A DNA stretch of 62,000 nt from Apostichopus japonicus. Its lineage: Eukaryota; Echinodermata; Holothuroidea; Aspidochirotida; Stichopodidae. The DNA lies in contig NC_092562.1 in assembly GCF_037975245.1 (NCBI RefSeq), positions 18,436,554 through 18,498,553 of the forward strand, in the 5' to 3' direction. Below the pieces are notes generated by a model. It saw only the letters and a list, made by a program, of their open reading frames with translations. It did no database searches and had not been told where the DNA came from. Below, one piece after another: positions 33,402-45,843 of the stretch (positions are counted from its first letter, which is position 1; each line of letters starts with the position of its first letter). A program made the translations under genes and the position numbers.

Positions 33402-33823
33402 TCGGTTATCAATCTCATGTTGGGGATTCTTGTTTTGTTTGTTACTTCTTTGATTCCTAGGGGACCCCCCCCCCCCCGTCCGGTAAGGTTCTCTTGGGCT
33501 CTCCAACTACATTGAGTATTTTGAATTGGAGAGAATAAGCATGCATAGAATCTGCTGTAACAATGAGATAAACCAGGAATGTGGTAGTGAAATATGCTGT
33601 TCATTGAACAAGTCCCTCAATTCTTTGTTTTCCCCCTGATTGAATTCAGAAACAACAATAAGAACAGCAAAGATTGTAATTAGCAACAAGAACGTTTTCT
33701 GGCTTCCATATATGTTAGTCATCAGTGGTCCTAGGATGGCACAGATATGCATTACATCCCACTACAGTCTAAAGAATGCAATGAAGGGAATTATCACGTT
33801 CAATGTATTTTCCATGCACACAG

Positions 33824-33901
33824 GTTCTACTTTGAGTACGGGCCCTACGAGCCCTACGAGCCCTATTTCTGATCCTCCTGATGTTCCCATTAGAACCACC
33901 G
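33824..33901 (+). CDS. Gene B exon: Pro/Ser/Thr ectodomain
   Basis: A 78-base exon between acceptor ccatgcacacag and donor accg|gtatgc, phase 1 in and out. It encodes 25 codons: STLSTGPTSPTSPISDPPDV then PIRTT. The tandem TSP units suit an extended O-glycosylated region. The frame joins to 25611-25706 through a Gly codon and to 35704-35763 through an Asp codon. Confidence 0.75.
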
Positions 33902-35703
33902 GTATGCTTTGATTATATGATCTTTTACTCCACAAAGTTTTTTTTTTACCTTTTTCTTTTTGTATACCCAACATGTGTTTTTAATAATTTGTGTGTGTGC
34001 TTAAAGTAAAGGGGGATCTCAAAACATTGGGCATTTTATTAGATCATAATTGTTTGTGCTATCTATAGTGCATGGTTTGGTTTGTAGGAGGATGGGAATA
34101 TTTCACTTCTTTTTGGGATTTATACCATTCCATTTTGGGATAATCCCGAAAGGAAGTGCATGTTGAAAATTCCGTGATCGCTAGAATGCATGTCCTTCAC
34201 ATATATCCTTATTACAGAGAAAAAGATTTCCTCATTTCCAACATTTTCCAACAAATTTCTACGGATATTCCCTAGCGAGGGTGTGACTCCTTGATGAATC
34301 AATCTGAGGGATAGTCTTAAAAATGTTTGCTGACAATGAATAATAATGAGAAAATCAAAACATGCACATGGAACATGGATTGGATGTATTTTGTGAATAA
34401 CATGTTAACAAATCCCTGTTTTTTTTTTTTTATTGGATTACGCACTTTCTAACACATAATCGTGCATCAATTTCATCTTACTAATTTAAAAATACTAACT
34501 TTCAACTCGAGTGGCAAACTTGATGGAGGATACCTAAGGAGACATGTGTAGTCATTTTACAATTCTGTTTGAATTTGGTGTACTGACAGGTAGAATAAAG
34601 GTTGTGAAAGGGTATAACCTTATGCTGAATAGTCCTGCAAGTATGTTTCTAAAATAATTCACAAATGCCTAATCATACTGTACTTATGATCAGGATATTG
34701 TATATAACTGCCAAAAAATCTATGTATGCAAATTTTGCAAACTGCCCTTAAGCTTTGATACTTTCCTATTTAGTTACTCCATATATGACATACTTTCCAA
34801 TTTAAAACCTTTTCGATCACTGGGTACTTTCTTATAAAGCGTTTTGCCCATAAAGCTGGCAGAACTGGATCATTTGGAAAACAAATATATATATTTTGCT
34901 GTAATTTATATCTATCATCATTTGAGAAACATATCCTGATAAAAAACTTTTTCATCAGTGGTAGAAAAGAATGCCTGGCATAATTTTGTGCATGTTTATT
35001 GGCAATTACAGAGCAGATCTGTTATTTTCAATGTTAGTTTCGATAAGAAAACGATGCAGATGGCTGCATCGTGGTAGCTTGTTCGATTGCGATCTTAATT
35101 TGAATTGGGCTTGGCAGAGTCGATCAAGTTGCCTGCAATTGTCCGCAGCTGCAAGTAACAGCTTTAAGCAAGTTGATCAGTAATGAACATGGTTATCTCC
35201 ATTGCAAAATGACAGGCTTTACCATTTCAATCCTGTTAGTTTACAAAATTATAAACAAACAATATTGCAGTGGAGATTCATCACCACAGAGACGAGTGTT
35301 GTTATTGACATTCTCTGACATACAAATGTTGACTTGAAGTTAGCCTATTCATACAGTTCTTTGAAATGTTCAATAAGTAACCATGGCAATGGCTCATGCA
35401 CGAGACAACATGTCTTAATGACAGTGCCAATCAGATGATATTTGTTAGAGAGTGTGATCTAAATTTTGATACATTGGTTCTGCATCAATGGTAAGATTTG
35501 TTGGTACCACCATGGGCTGGATCGAACATCATTCTAGAATCAGCCGACTGTATGAAAACATTGGCATTAATTAGGGGTTGTTGGTTTTAATGTAACCGAT
35601 TTTGCACTTCTTTCATTAACCCATACGTGTTATACACTTTCCTTTGTTTTGGTATGTCTTGCGGTTCACCGTTCCCTTTGCACGCACCTTGCCATGTTTT
35701 TAG
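33902..35703 (+). other. Gene B intron, nothing recognised
   Basis: Unique AT-rich sequence. A T-run occurs near 34420. No exon. Confidence 0.5.
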
Positions 35704-35763
35704 ATATTGCAGACCAATTAACAAGCACTAGTTACTATCCCGACAATTCCACGACCAACCGAG
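35704..35763 (+). CDS. Gene B exon: small ectodomain cassette
   Basis: A 60-base exon between acceptor gccatgtttttag and donor CGAG|gtgagt, phase 1 in and out. It encodes IADQLTSTSYYPDNSTTNR. The sequon NST is present. Both splice sites are good. The upstream junction makes Asp, the downstream one Ala. Confidence 0.72.
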
Positions 35764-38344
35764 GTGAGTCTTATTTTCATGGCAACTGCATGCACTCAGT
35801 ATTTGAAGTTGTAATTATCATAAAGATCCTCAGAATCACAATTTAGAAAGCAATGTGACTTTTGCCATAATGAATAATTCATGATGTTTGTAAACTAACA
35901 TCTTACAATCATGTCTCTCTTAATTTTATCATCTCTCTCTAGTCTTGGTTGTCAAGTGATATGTCTGTTTACATCGCTTTTCGTAAACAGTTATTGAATT
36001 TCTTCTACGACCTATCTTGTTTCCTGTTTGCTCTTTTTTACGGGATGAAATAAGAAAGAAGAAAGAATCGAGCCCTCGAGCAGTCGCTATGAATCTTCTT
36101 TCCAAACCACACAAGTTACAATGTGAAATGTAACTTGCTCAGAGCATGGAGCTATAATCTGTTTATAGCTCCATGCTCAGAGCATCCTCTTGCTGTTCAA
36201 AGGTCTGTGTGCGTTGGTGCAGGGAGTTGTTTCCATAACAACTCCCTGGTTGGTGTTTACTTTTTTACACAATTGAATCAGTTTCACTCGGCAGAGCATT
36301 TGTCAGAAAAGTCTGCTTAGCCTCCTTCAACTTCAACAAAATTGACCTCCAACATACCTTGTCCTCAACTTCAGACTTCTATACCCTGGATGGTTAAAAA
36401 TTGAACATGAGTGTTACATTAAGTAGCACATTCCTCATATGAAAGATAGCTGTATGTTTCTCAATCAAAGAAGGTATCCCTCTGCTGGTTTCAGTCGTAT
36501 ACATTTCACTATTTGTGCTCGACCGTGTCCGTTAATTTTTCGTTGCTCAGTGTGTGTTTGTGAGCTATGCGGCTGATGAATCTTGCTTAATTACTGAGGC
36601 AATCAATCCTAGTAATTAATGAACACTTATTAAATGATGAGACATTTAGTTAAGCTCATCATTGATCAACATTTATTGATAGTAGCCAATGCAGGTTCTT
36701 AACCGCGTGGAGCTCTCTTTTGAAGGGTTGATGATTTACAAAATTAATGATAGTCAATTAGTGCCTAAGTAAAGTGTAATTAAGGTAAACAATCTGTAAC
36801 TGTAAAGTATTTTTACTCATCTTCCTGTGGGTGTGGTTCTATAAGGACATGCTTGGCAAAGTCCAGTGATCGAGTCAATTAACTGCTTCACATAATATTT
36901 AGCTTCACTAATGAATTGCTTCGCTAATTATAGTTGCATCCATGACTGTAGCAGAGTCTAATGAAAGTTTTCCAACTGTATCTAGGCTTATGTATGTTGT
37001 TCTCCAATATCGGTTATCAATATTTATGTACTGATGCAAAGAAGAAACTTTGCTTGCACATGCATTAAGTGAGTGTTCTGGTGTTGTCGATTTTGTAAAC
37101 AAACACAGGATGTTTTTATTTGAATTTTTTCATTCACTGGATCTCTGCCAAATGGGTTACGATTATGATCAATAACTGCATATGTAGTAGACCATGATTG
37201 CGTGTGATTAGTTACTACAATATAGTTTGGTACCAAAAAAAACAAAGAGAAATATTTAATTAGACTGTGAAGACTGAAAGCATTATGAAGCTCTCAGTTT
37301 CTGTTATCTAGGCACGCCGCACAGTCGGTCGGGAGTGATTGTACTTTGTGTTGAGCGACCGATAAATCACCCGGCTTACAATTCAATTAACAAAAGACAA
37401 CTGATATACTACAACCTGGATGTTCTAGATAGTTTATTGTTTAAAAACCATTAAAAACCATTATACAATATGTGCATGACATTTATGAGTAATATGAAAA
37501 TTAGACTGAGAGAGAGAGAGGTAGGATTATAATTTGTATATGTGTGAGTGAGCGTTACCCCAGAGACCTCAATTAGCGGCATATGTTGTTTATCACTGCC
37601 ATGGAAACGAAAAGTCACATGGTAAGCCAAGACAATTTGTTTTACTACAACCTGTTCCTCCTGGGCATGTTTAGATTGGATAAAGCACATTGGCAATAAC
37701 AGCGTTGAAATCTTGCATCTGTGCGTGAGGTTGTCAGTTTGCCGCTCAATGGGAGTTCTCCAGCTTAGAATAGTCAGTCAGCATTAATGGTATAGACGTG
37801 GCTTGTATGCTGCATTTAGTGTTGAAATTTATCAATGTTTGGTGACAGCATACTTGTTTGTAAAAGAAATGTACTGTAAGCTTGGCTCCTGAAGACCAAT
37901 GTCACTTTAGCCCTCCAGAATCACACGAGGAAGCCCAAAATTATCGTCAACGTCAAAAGTTTGCAAATGAAACAACGAACATTACATCAGATTTGTGGCC
38001 AACTAAATTCTTTTGATACACTAGCAGTATACCCAGAGTAGCTGCTATGAGCCAAATAGTTTGATTACTTAAGAAGATTGTGGCATCCAATGTGTGTGGA
38101 AATATATTCATAGATTTAATAGTCAGAATGGTGAAATATTATACAACCCAAAGCAAAATTCAGATTAAATGGGTCAATATTTCTAGCAAGTTTATATGTA
38201 ATCTTTCAGTCTCTCCTTGCCAGACCTTTTGTTAATTAATTGTCATTAATTAATTATTAAAGTTTATTTTCAAATCAGTGTCATGATGAATCATGTTTTA
38301 CAGCAGTTGTCACAATTGCGATCAACTGAATTATGTAATGTCAG
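35764..38344 (+). other. Gene B intron with two adjacent hairpins
   Basis: Two strong inverted repeats lie at 36142-36178 and 36220-36248. Otherwise it is AT-rich unique sequence with no exon. Confidence 0.55.
36142..36248 (+). repeat. Two consecutive perfect hairpins
   Basis: First: gagcatggagctata (36142-36156), a 7-base loop, and its exact complement (36164-36178). Second: cagggagttgtt (36220-36231), a 5-base loop, and its exact complement (36237-36248). They are 41 bases apart. Confidence 0.9.
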
Positions 38345-38881
38345 CTGGTTTAACGACAGATCCAGAGGGATCGACAGCCTTCGCAAATGATCCCGTCACA
38401 ACTAGAAGTGGATCAGATATCAGGACAGTTGGATCATCAAGTTATACCCAGACAAGCTTTCAGACAGCCAAGAGTGATGTGCCCAGCAGCTTCGGTGGTA
38501 TCACATCTTCTTCCTCCGTAACTGCTACAGCAGAGGACAAGGGCTCCACTGTAGCAAATTCCGATCCGTTCATATCGACCCACTACGAATCATTCAGCCA
38601 TCCTACGGATATAACGATTATAAGTGACACAAAGGTCCCTTCCAGCCCAGAGTTGGGTGTCCCCAGCGATGGCAGATGGTCAACCCTAAAGGATGTTGAT
38701 TCCACTCTCATGTCCACAGGATCGATTAGGACCGAGCTGTCGTCAGAAAAATATCACACAGAGCCTTTTTCAGATGCAACAGAGATTGTTTCGCCATTAA
38801 CAGAGGACAATTATTACTCAGCTGATCTTACGCAGTCTCCTGTGACTTCTAGCAAAACTCTGACCCCATTTTCGGGCAACG
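38345..38881 (+). CDS. Gene B large exon: mucin-like Ser/Thr-rich ectodomain
   Basis: The longest exon, 537 bases and 178 codons, phase 1 in and out, with donor AACG|gtgggt. The content is about 35-40% Ser+Thr with scattered Pro, Asp and Glu and no cysteines: for example GLTTDPEGSTAFANDPVTTR, FGGITSSSSVTATAEDKGST, TLMSTGSIRTELSSEKYHTE, ending TPFSGN. This is the main O-glycosylated stalk before the membrane. The open frame extends upstream to 38293, and other acceptors exist at 38303 and 38306. Only an acceptor at 38344 (aatgtcag) keeps the phase 1 pattern, although its pyrimidine tract is poor. No tandem repeat unit is seen within it, unlike many vertebrate mucins. Confidence 0.85.
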
Positions 38882-41800
38882 GTGGGTGAGCCTATCAATG
38901 GATGCTTTATGTTCATCTGCGGTAGCCTAGTTTTCTGCATATCTCTCCAGTCATGATTGTGTTTTATGTCTAGACAGGGTTGACTCTGGGGTTTTGTGTT
39001 TTTGAATGACATTTCACTTGCCTGATGATAACAGGGAGTTGTATGTTGAGTATCTGAGTAACAATATGGGGTAAGGTTGCTATGTAACAGGCCAGGACTA
39101 GGAGATAATATGGGATGGTTCACATCTTAATTGGAGCAACAGTATGATGCAGTCATAAAGACAAAGAATTTGTCTGTTAATTGCATTATATGAAATAATT
39201 ATTCACATTATTCAGATATCCTTTGTTAAACTAACCTCTAACATCATCAATTATATACCATATTTAACAACACTAAAATTAATTACGCATCATAAATTAA
39301 TATATAGATTTTGGAGACTCCTTATTAGCTAGGTTCCTGACTTGAAATGAGACTTAAACAATCAGCTCCCTGACTTGAAGGGGTACATAAAGTATGAAAA
39401 TACATTATGGCAGGGTCAACCCTGAGTAGTAACTGATATGCTGTAGTATCTGCTCAGCCAGTTGGGACATTTTGCTAATGCTAATACCACTCTAAACTGT
39501 ACAGTACTACAATATCATACTTCGAAGCACTCGTACTGACAGTATAAACAGTTCCTTACCTTTATCTGCCAGCAGAATGGCATTTAATATTTGTACTGTT
39601 AATTGTCAGTTCATAATGACTGCTTTGAAGCAGAACATGAAAAACAGCATAAACAAAATCGCCCGAACTAGACGATCAGTTTCAAACATTGTTACATATG
39701 CAGCAGCTGTGCCAGTTCTTGATCGTATGCATATTCAACAGTTGGTATTCTTGCAGCCATACATTGTTACATGTTCAGCTACTGCCACTATTTATGATAT
39801 ATATGCATATTCAACAGATGGTAGTTTTGCAGCCATACATTGTTACATTTGCATCAGCAGCTGCTGCAATGTTTATCTTATTCATATTCAGCCTTTATGG
39901 TATTCGTGCGGCAATATATGCAGTGTGTCTCATGTTGCTTTCATGTTATCATTCAACCTCTAGATGAACTTCATATATATATGTATCAAAACATGTCAAG
40001 TCTTTCTTCTATGTATAAAACTGAAATCATGTAATATAAATTTACTTAGTACTGTAGTCTCCACCTAGTCCTTTCAACACTGTCCTAATTTTCATTGATG
40101 AGTCCTACATGTGTGTACTCTCTCATGTAAATATGGTGAGCCTATCAGTGATAGCTCATGTATATAGATGCCTCGTGTTAGATATGCTGGTGGCTCGATG
40201 GTTCTTCAAAACTACATTGTATTATAGTGTACATATATGGCATAGCTAGTTTAAGTATGCAATTGAGATACATGTTTTCTGACAGTCTGTTAGACTTTGC
40301 TTATCGCTGTGTTATTTCAGTTTTGACCCGTTCCTCTTTTTAAGGGGCTATCAAGTTCCTATAAACTACTTTTAATGGTGAGTCGGTCTATATAAAGATG
40401 TAAGGATAAAATAAAAGAACGAAAAACAAAAAGAGCCAATGATAATGTCTTTAAATATATCGTATGATCCATTATAAACCAATCATATATTTTTTATTAT
40501 TGAGTGAGGGGGGGGGGGATGATTTTGATACATTTTTTCATTCTATATCAATTAATGTAGCTCATTATAAATGATGAAGGTCATAAGTTCTTATAGCCAA
40601 ATATTATTTCAAATAATGAAGTAGAAACAAAGTCAATTTTTTTTCAAAACGTGTACATGTTTTTACTATATATGGTATAGGAAAGAGTCTAGGAGATAAA
40701 ATGTTGAGGATAGTCAGATCAAAATTGTTACATTATTAATGATAAACTTTACTTGCTACCAAAAAAAAATATCTGACTGTGTCACTAATTATCTGTATAC
40801 AGTATATTAGAATCTCTTGTAAAGTGAGGTACTATAGGTTTGATATAATTTCCAACCAAAGGCAAAATCATCGATTAAGAAGCAGTGTCTGGAACCTTGG
40901 AACATTTTGATAGGAACTAAGTTTTAGAAGCTTCTGGTGTCTGCGATTATAGCTTCGGTCTGCTTTAAAATGCTGGTGGGTTCGACTTAGGAATTATCAT
41001 TTCTTTTGTACATCTTCAGTGCATTAATTTGATTGGTTAAAAACTTAAAATGGTATTGGCATTAATTATTTTTAATTAGGTTACTAATTGTACATGTCTG
41101 TTAAAGGTGTCGTGACCTTGTTAGTCATTAAAGTGACCTTTCATTAAGAATAAATCCTTCAGCTGATTTCATGTCAGCTACAGTATGTCGATTTAATACT
41201 TGTGTGTCTATTGGTAGACGGCCTGTATGTCCGTCAATCATATACTGTGTTAACACACAGCAGACATACCACACATGATGTCAAGGAATGTGCAGTACCA
41301 TGTCAAAACACCCTAGCAGAGTATGATGTTATTGGTGTTGTAGCTGAGTGTTAATAGTCAATGGGGGATGTCATTAAAGCTAGCTGCTACAAATTTGAAT
41401 TATGAGATGTTGAGGCAATGTTTAATCGTATGTGTGGTTTCCTTGCTGGGATATAATAATGGCAATGATGTAAAGGAATATGAATTGTTACAGTTTTAAT
41501 GAGGTTTCAAATATGTATGATATTTCATTGACGGCGGTATGGAGGGACTGTCTGTTAATGCACAATTAGTGCTTGATGTATCACAGATATGGATATGATC
41601 TTAATGAGTAAATCTTTAAAGGCATCGCAGCTTTCACGCAATGTAAATAACCGATGATAAGTTTGCTGATCTTGGCTCTTGTCGGTCCTTCACACGACAT
41701 TAAAAGCATTGAAGACTCGCCCCAAACCGCGTGCGGCCATCTGAAAAAGTTACCTTTCTGTGGCTTGCAAGTGACGTTTTGTTTGTGTCGCTACAAAATG

Positions 41801-43662
41801 CAGACAGTAATGAAACGTGATACCTTGTTATCTTTAGCTGGACCTGAGATGTCCATCGCTGTATCGTTTGTACACTGTGCTGTGGGTATTGACCGCAGCT
41901 CTATGTACTGACTCTACACTAGTGTCTAATTACCGACAGTAGCAAGCTGTGTGTGTATTTTCTGGGGTCGATGGTGGTGTTTAACACTTCTGTTACACCT
42001 CATTCAAAACTAGGTCAGATTACCGGCATTAGGCGTTTCTTTTTGCGTGAGTCTTCACACCCTTTAAAGTAATGACTTGGACAAAAGCCCACACTACAAC
42101 AATTCTCCTCAATTATAGAGCACAGAATTTTGATTGGTTGTAGTAAATGTGAACGATCGTGACGGTAAAAGACAATTTGTTGTCTTAATCTACCCTTCTC
42201 ATTCTACCCTTCCCATCTTTATCCCACCGTGGTGTTTTATACCTCACCCCCCAAATCCTACCCGACCAACCAACCAATGCGACCGTCTTCTTTCGCCTTT
42301 AATACCTCATCCCAAATTCATATCAGCTGATTTAGTGGAAAGTTTTATTCATTAGTTTGACTACTCTGCCACTCCTTGAGTCTTTATTTCTAATAACATT
42401 TTATTGGCTTTCTTCATGCAAACATATTCAGAAATGGTTAATGTTTAATACGTATACACCAATTTCGTCCATTTACGCATGTAAATGGAGCATAAAATAC
42501 CGTTTTTGATGCATGTTAAGGGTGTGAAAATTGTTGAAACTAGTTTACATTTCCGAAGTAAAGTTGGTATTCATGATAGTCGCTTCAAATACATTGCTGA
42601 TTAAGGAAGGGATAGTGAATGGTGAAGTCGGTCAGCTATTCCATTTAATCGGAAAACTGCATATTAAATAACACATACTAACAAATTTGGATTGTAACCC
42701 GTAGACTTGACAGAACATACAGTTACATAATGATCACAATTAGATAACATCATTTTTAATAGAAACACACGTGCAGCAAGTATATGTTTGTATTACATGA
42801 TAGCAACATTTCCATGATCACAAAATTTGCATGATCCCAGCATTTGCATGATCACAACATTCATTATTTTTTTTTGTAAATTGATGATTTGCTGCAGTCG
42901 CAGTAAACATTAGTTGTTCTAGAAATGATAATCAATAGCCATGGTACCCCTTCCTTCCTCCTTTACTATGTCCCCTCTCATGCTCAATTGGTCGTCAAAA
43001 CTTGTTCTATGTATGGGTGAGAGTGATAATTGTATGTATATGTAGTTACAACAATGTTATAGAATGTTCTCATTATCTGTCTGTAAAGCTGTAACCGCCA
43101 TACCAAACCAAATATTCAAACCATATGTACATAGGACTCACCAGGTATTACACTTGCACTCTTGTCACAGATGACGTACTTCCCGATTCAAAATTCTATC
43201 TGCCCTACCCTCCATACCTTCCATGCCTGCCTCCCTCCATCCTCCTTATTCCCTTTCATTTTCCTTACAGCCGCACCGTAAATTTGTGACCTCTGCAGCC
43301 AGCATGGATTCTCTTCTTATGTCGCATAAATTCTTTCTTTTTTCGTCACTTTTTTCCTACTTCATTTTCTCCTTCTTCCTTTGTTCTTCATTTGGTCGCT
43401 AGCTCGATAAATTTTCCTTGTTTTTCTAGTGTCCTGTTTATAGTATTCTACATTTTTATTGTAATCATGTATAGACGAAATGAAATGAAATGAAATGTGT
43501 TTCATGTAGTGCTTCCCCACAACTGTTCACTTTACAATTAGAAGATATTCTTTAAAATACAAGTGAAAGAGATTATCATTGAAATTTGCATAAAATTATG
43601 ATCAACTAATATTTTTTTTCTTCATTTTTTGACTCTATCGTGTATGTTGTTTCAACCTACAG
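38882..43662 (+). other. Gene B intron
   Basis: It holds a three-unit 76-bp tandem repeat (39687-39913), a G-run (40509) and a GAAAT microsatellite (43476-43498). The open frames in the tandem repeat are not convincing exons. Confidence 0.55.
39687..39913 (+). repeat. 76-bp tandem repeat, three diverged units
   Basis: Units start at cattgttaca (39687, 39762, 39838). Each contains a tatgcatattcaaca or ttattcatattcag word and ends in tgcagccata or a variant. Confidence 0.8.
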
Positions 43663-43780
43663 GAGGTGACCATACTCTCATTATCGTTCTTTCTTGTGTT
43701 GGCTTCATCTGCCTGGCAGTTGTAGTGTGCGTAATATCATATTATGTGTACCTCTACTGGAAGAGGAAAAAGCAGAGAAG
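43663..43780 (+). CDS. Gene B exon: transmembrane segment
   Basis: A 118-base exon between acceptor tttcaacctacag and donor AGAAG|gtgagt, phase 1 in and phase 2 out. It encodes GDHTLIIVLSCVGFICLAVV, then VCVISYYVYLYW and the basic flank KRKKQR. The hydrophobic helix is roughly residues 313-336 counted from ATG 20390. The basic stop-transfer sequence puts the tail in the cytoplasm, making this a type I membrane protein. Cysteines in the helix could be palmitoylated or mediate dimers (inference). Glycines are few. Confidence 0.9.
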
Positions 43781-45804
43781 GTGAGTTTACATTACTAATT
43801 ATGTGGGTTGAAATTTCCGATTTCGGAAAAGTTAAATTGTAGGCGATTATAATAGAAAAATGGTTAATATGACCAAGGAGGTAAATATGTGCAACTGTTG
43901 AAGGTAAAAGAAGTTTACCCTATTCCATCTCATGCATATTCAGAGAATGATCAAGTGACATCGAAATTAAAAAAGAAAAAAAGGGAGACATTTTGGTCTG
44001 TGGTTGCTACTTGACATTTCATGTTATTGTAAAACTTGCTCTACAACAGTAGTAACTTGTTTGTTCTCATTTTTGTATAAAAAATTATAAAATGTGGGTC
44101 AATTATGTAATTTGTGATTTTTCAGTGATTTGTATGACTTTTTGGGATATTATGTTCATCCTTTGTCTTGAATTGGCCTGATTTGGGAAAGATAAATCTT
44201 TTTCAATATTCCACGTTTACAAGTGACTTTCGACCTGTGTATTCATAATGCAAAGTTATGTCTACTTCTAACAGTGTGATGTGAGGTGTTTTTTTTAAGT
44301 CATTATTGAAAATAAACATTTTCTATGTCACATTTATTATTTCTCCAAGTGTAACTAAATCTTGTTTATAGGTTATTCCATGATGTCACTATAAAAGTAG
44401 TCGTTTGTGGTTTCAGATACCAAAATCACATAAACCGATTATATTCCCCACTTTGGTAGTTAAGGTGCAAAACTGTGAGTCCTAGAAGGCTAGATGTAAA
44501 AATATTTTCTTGCAACCCAAAATTACCATTTAGATTTTAATTGAGTTAACAGTTAAGTCACTCGGTAACAGTTTCTGCAAGTCGGCTAGGTTAAGGTATA
44601 GGTGCTATATAGAATTACTATTCTACTGTCAAAGTGCTTAAGGGCCAACAAAATTTGCTGGATATGCTAGGATGGCCACACCTTCATATAAGTACTTAAA
44701 ACACATTTTAACACATTGCGTGATATTCATATGAATGCTGTTACAATCGGTGTCTGTTAGGGTTAAGGTTTCCAAGCTACTAGCTGCGTGATAATCAAAC
44801 AGTGTTACGATGGGGCCGTTCAGCCATTCCCCAAAATCTACAGAGGGCGTTGTCGTTATAGGCCCTATCTCCATGAAACTTGAAACAAGCTGCATCTGAT
44901 TTGCAGTCCATCATGGTTGATCAGTAGTAGTATAATAATATTGTAAAATATTGTTAGTAATTATTGAAGATGATCTCTTTTGAAACAAAGTTTCAAGTCA
45001 ATTAAACTAACCGTTTGAAGCACGTACCATACCTTGTGTTTACCAAAGCACTTCTCTTCGTTCGACCAGACTGCACAATAAGTGGAACATTGCACTACAG
45101 TCAGTCAACCAGCACCTCTGTGCCCAAGTTCTTCCTGTTCATGTTGGCATGCTTGCAAGCTCTTTCATGCGATCATGTTACTTGGATTCAAATATCTGTA
45201 AATAGTACGAAGCGCGTTAGGTCTTCCGATATGAAAGTGCCCTCAATAGAAATATCAGAGAGCTTCATCGTTGCAAATATTCACAATTTTACAGGGTTTT
45301 TAATATTGACTGAATAAGGTTCCATTTGTTGAATCTTGTAATTAAATGTCAATTAAAGCTTTGTTTTTCTTTGGCTTCACTTTATAGTTTGATATTCATT
45401 GTGAAGAAGTGAGAACTTATTATTCAACAAACCCATGATTAGGTAGCTTTAAGTTGGTGGAACATGTTTACGTGTGCGGAGGAATTACATTGTAAAAATA
45501 ACCAGTGCCCTGCTATAATAGACTAAATGTTACTAATGTTATTTTTATTATTTATTCTGTGTGAGTGTATGTGTGGATCCAATGAATTGTCTAAAAGTAA
45601 CAAATTTTAGTACAAATTAACTACTGTAAACATTCCCTAATGGGTTCACTCAGTGCTTATTTTTTTTAATTTTTAATCTTATTATGTTCTTAGGGGCTTG
45701 GGGGGGCGGGCATGGGGAAGCAAAAGAATTATCCCCTTCAATGGTTTGTTTCTGGGGAGCCCTCGCCATTTTACTGTCCTTTCTTTCAACTTGTTTCTCT
45801 TCAG
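43781..45804 (+). other. Gene B intron, nothing recognised
   Basis: Unique sequence with a G-run at 45700. The open frames at 44638-44895 (minus) and 45015-45317 (plus) lack splice or start support. Confidence 0.5.
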
Positions 45805-45843
45805 CAGGCCGAACCCTGAACTACCTATGAATAATACTGCAGA
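45805..45843 (+). CDS. Gene B exon: juxtamembrane tail with tandem acceptor
   Basis: A 39-base exon after tttctcttcag and before GA|gtaagc, phase 2 in and out. It encodes SRPNPELPMNNTA with a split Asp at the end. The acceptor is a NAGNAG pair (cagcag, 45802-45807). Use of the second AG removes exactly one Ser. Frame continuity to the transmembrane exon and to 55671 is exact. Confidence 0.78.

Noticed and set aside
33640-33823. Upstream extension of the open frame of exon 33824
   Set aside because: The consensus acceptor cacacag at 33823 and the phase 1 pattern fit the shorter exon. The upstream part is AT-rich and not Ser/Thr-rich.
38293-38344. Start of gene B large exon at ATG 38293 or acceptors 38303/38306
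   Set aside because: These give phase 2 entry, which does not join the preceding exon. The acceptor at 38344 does.
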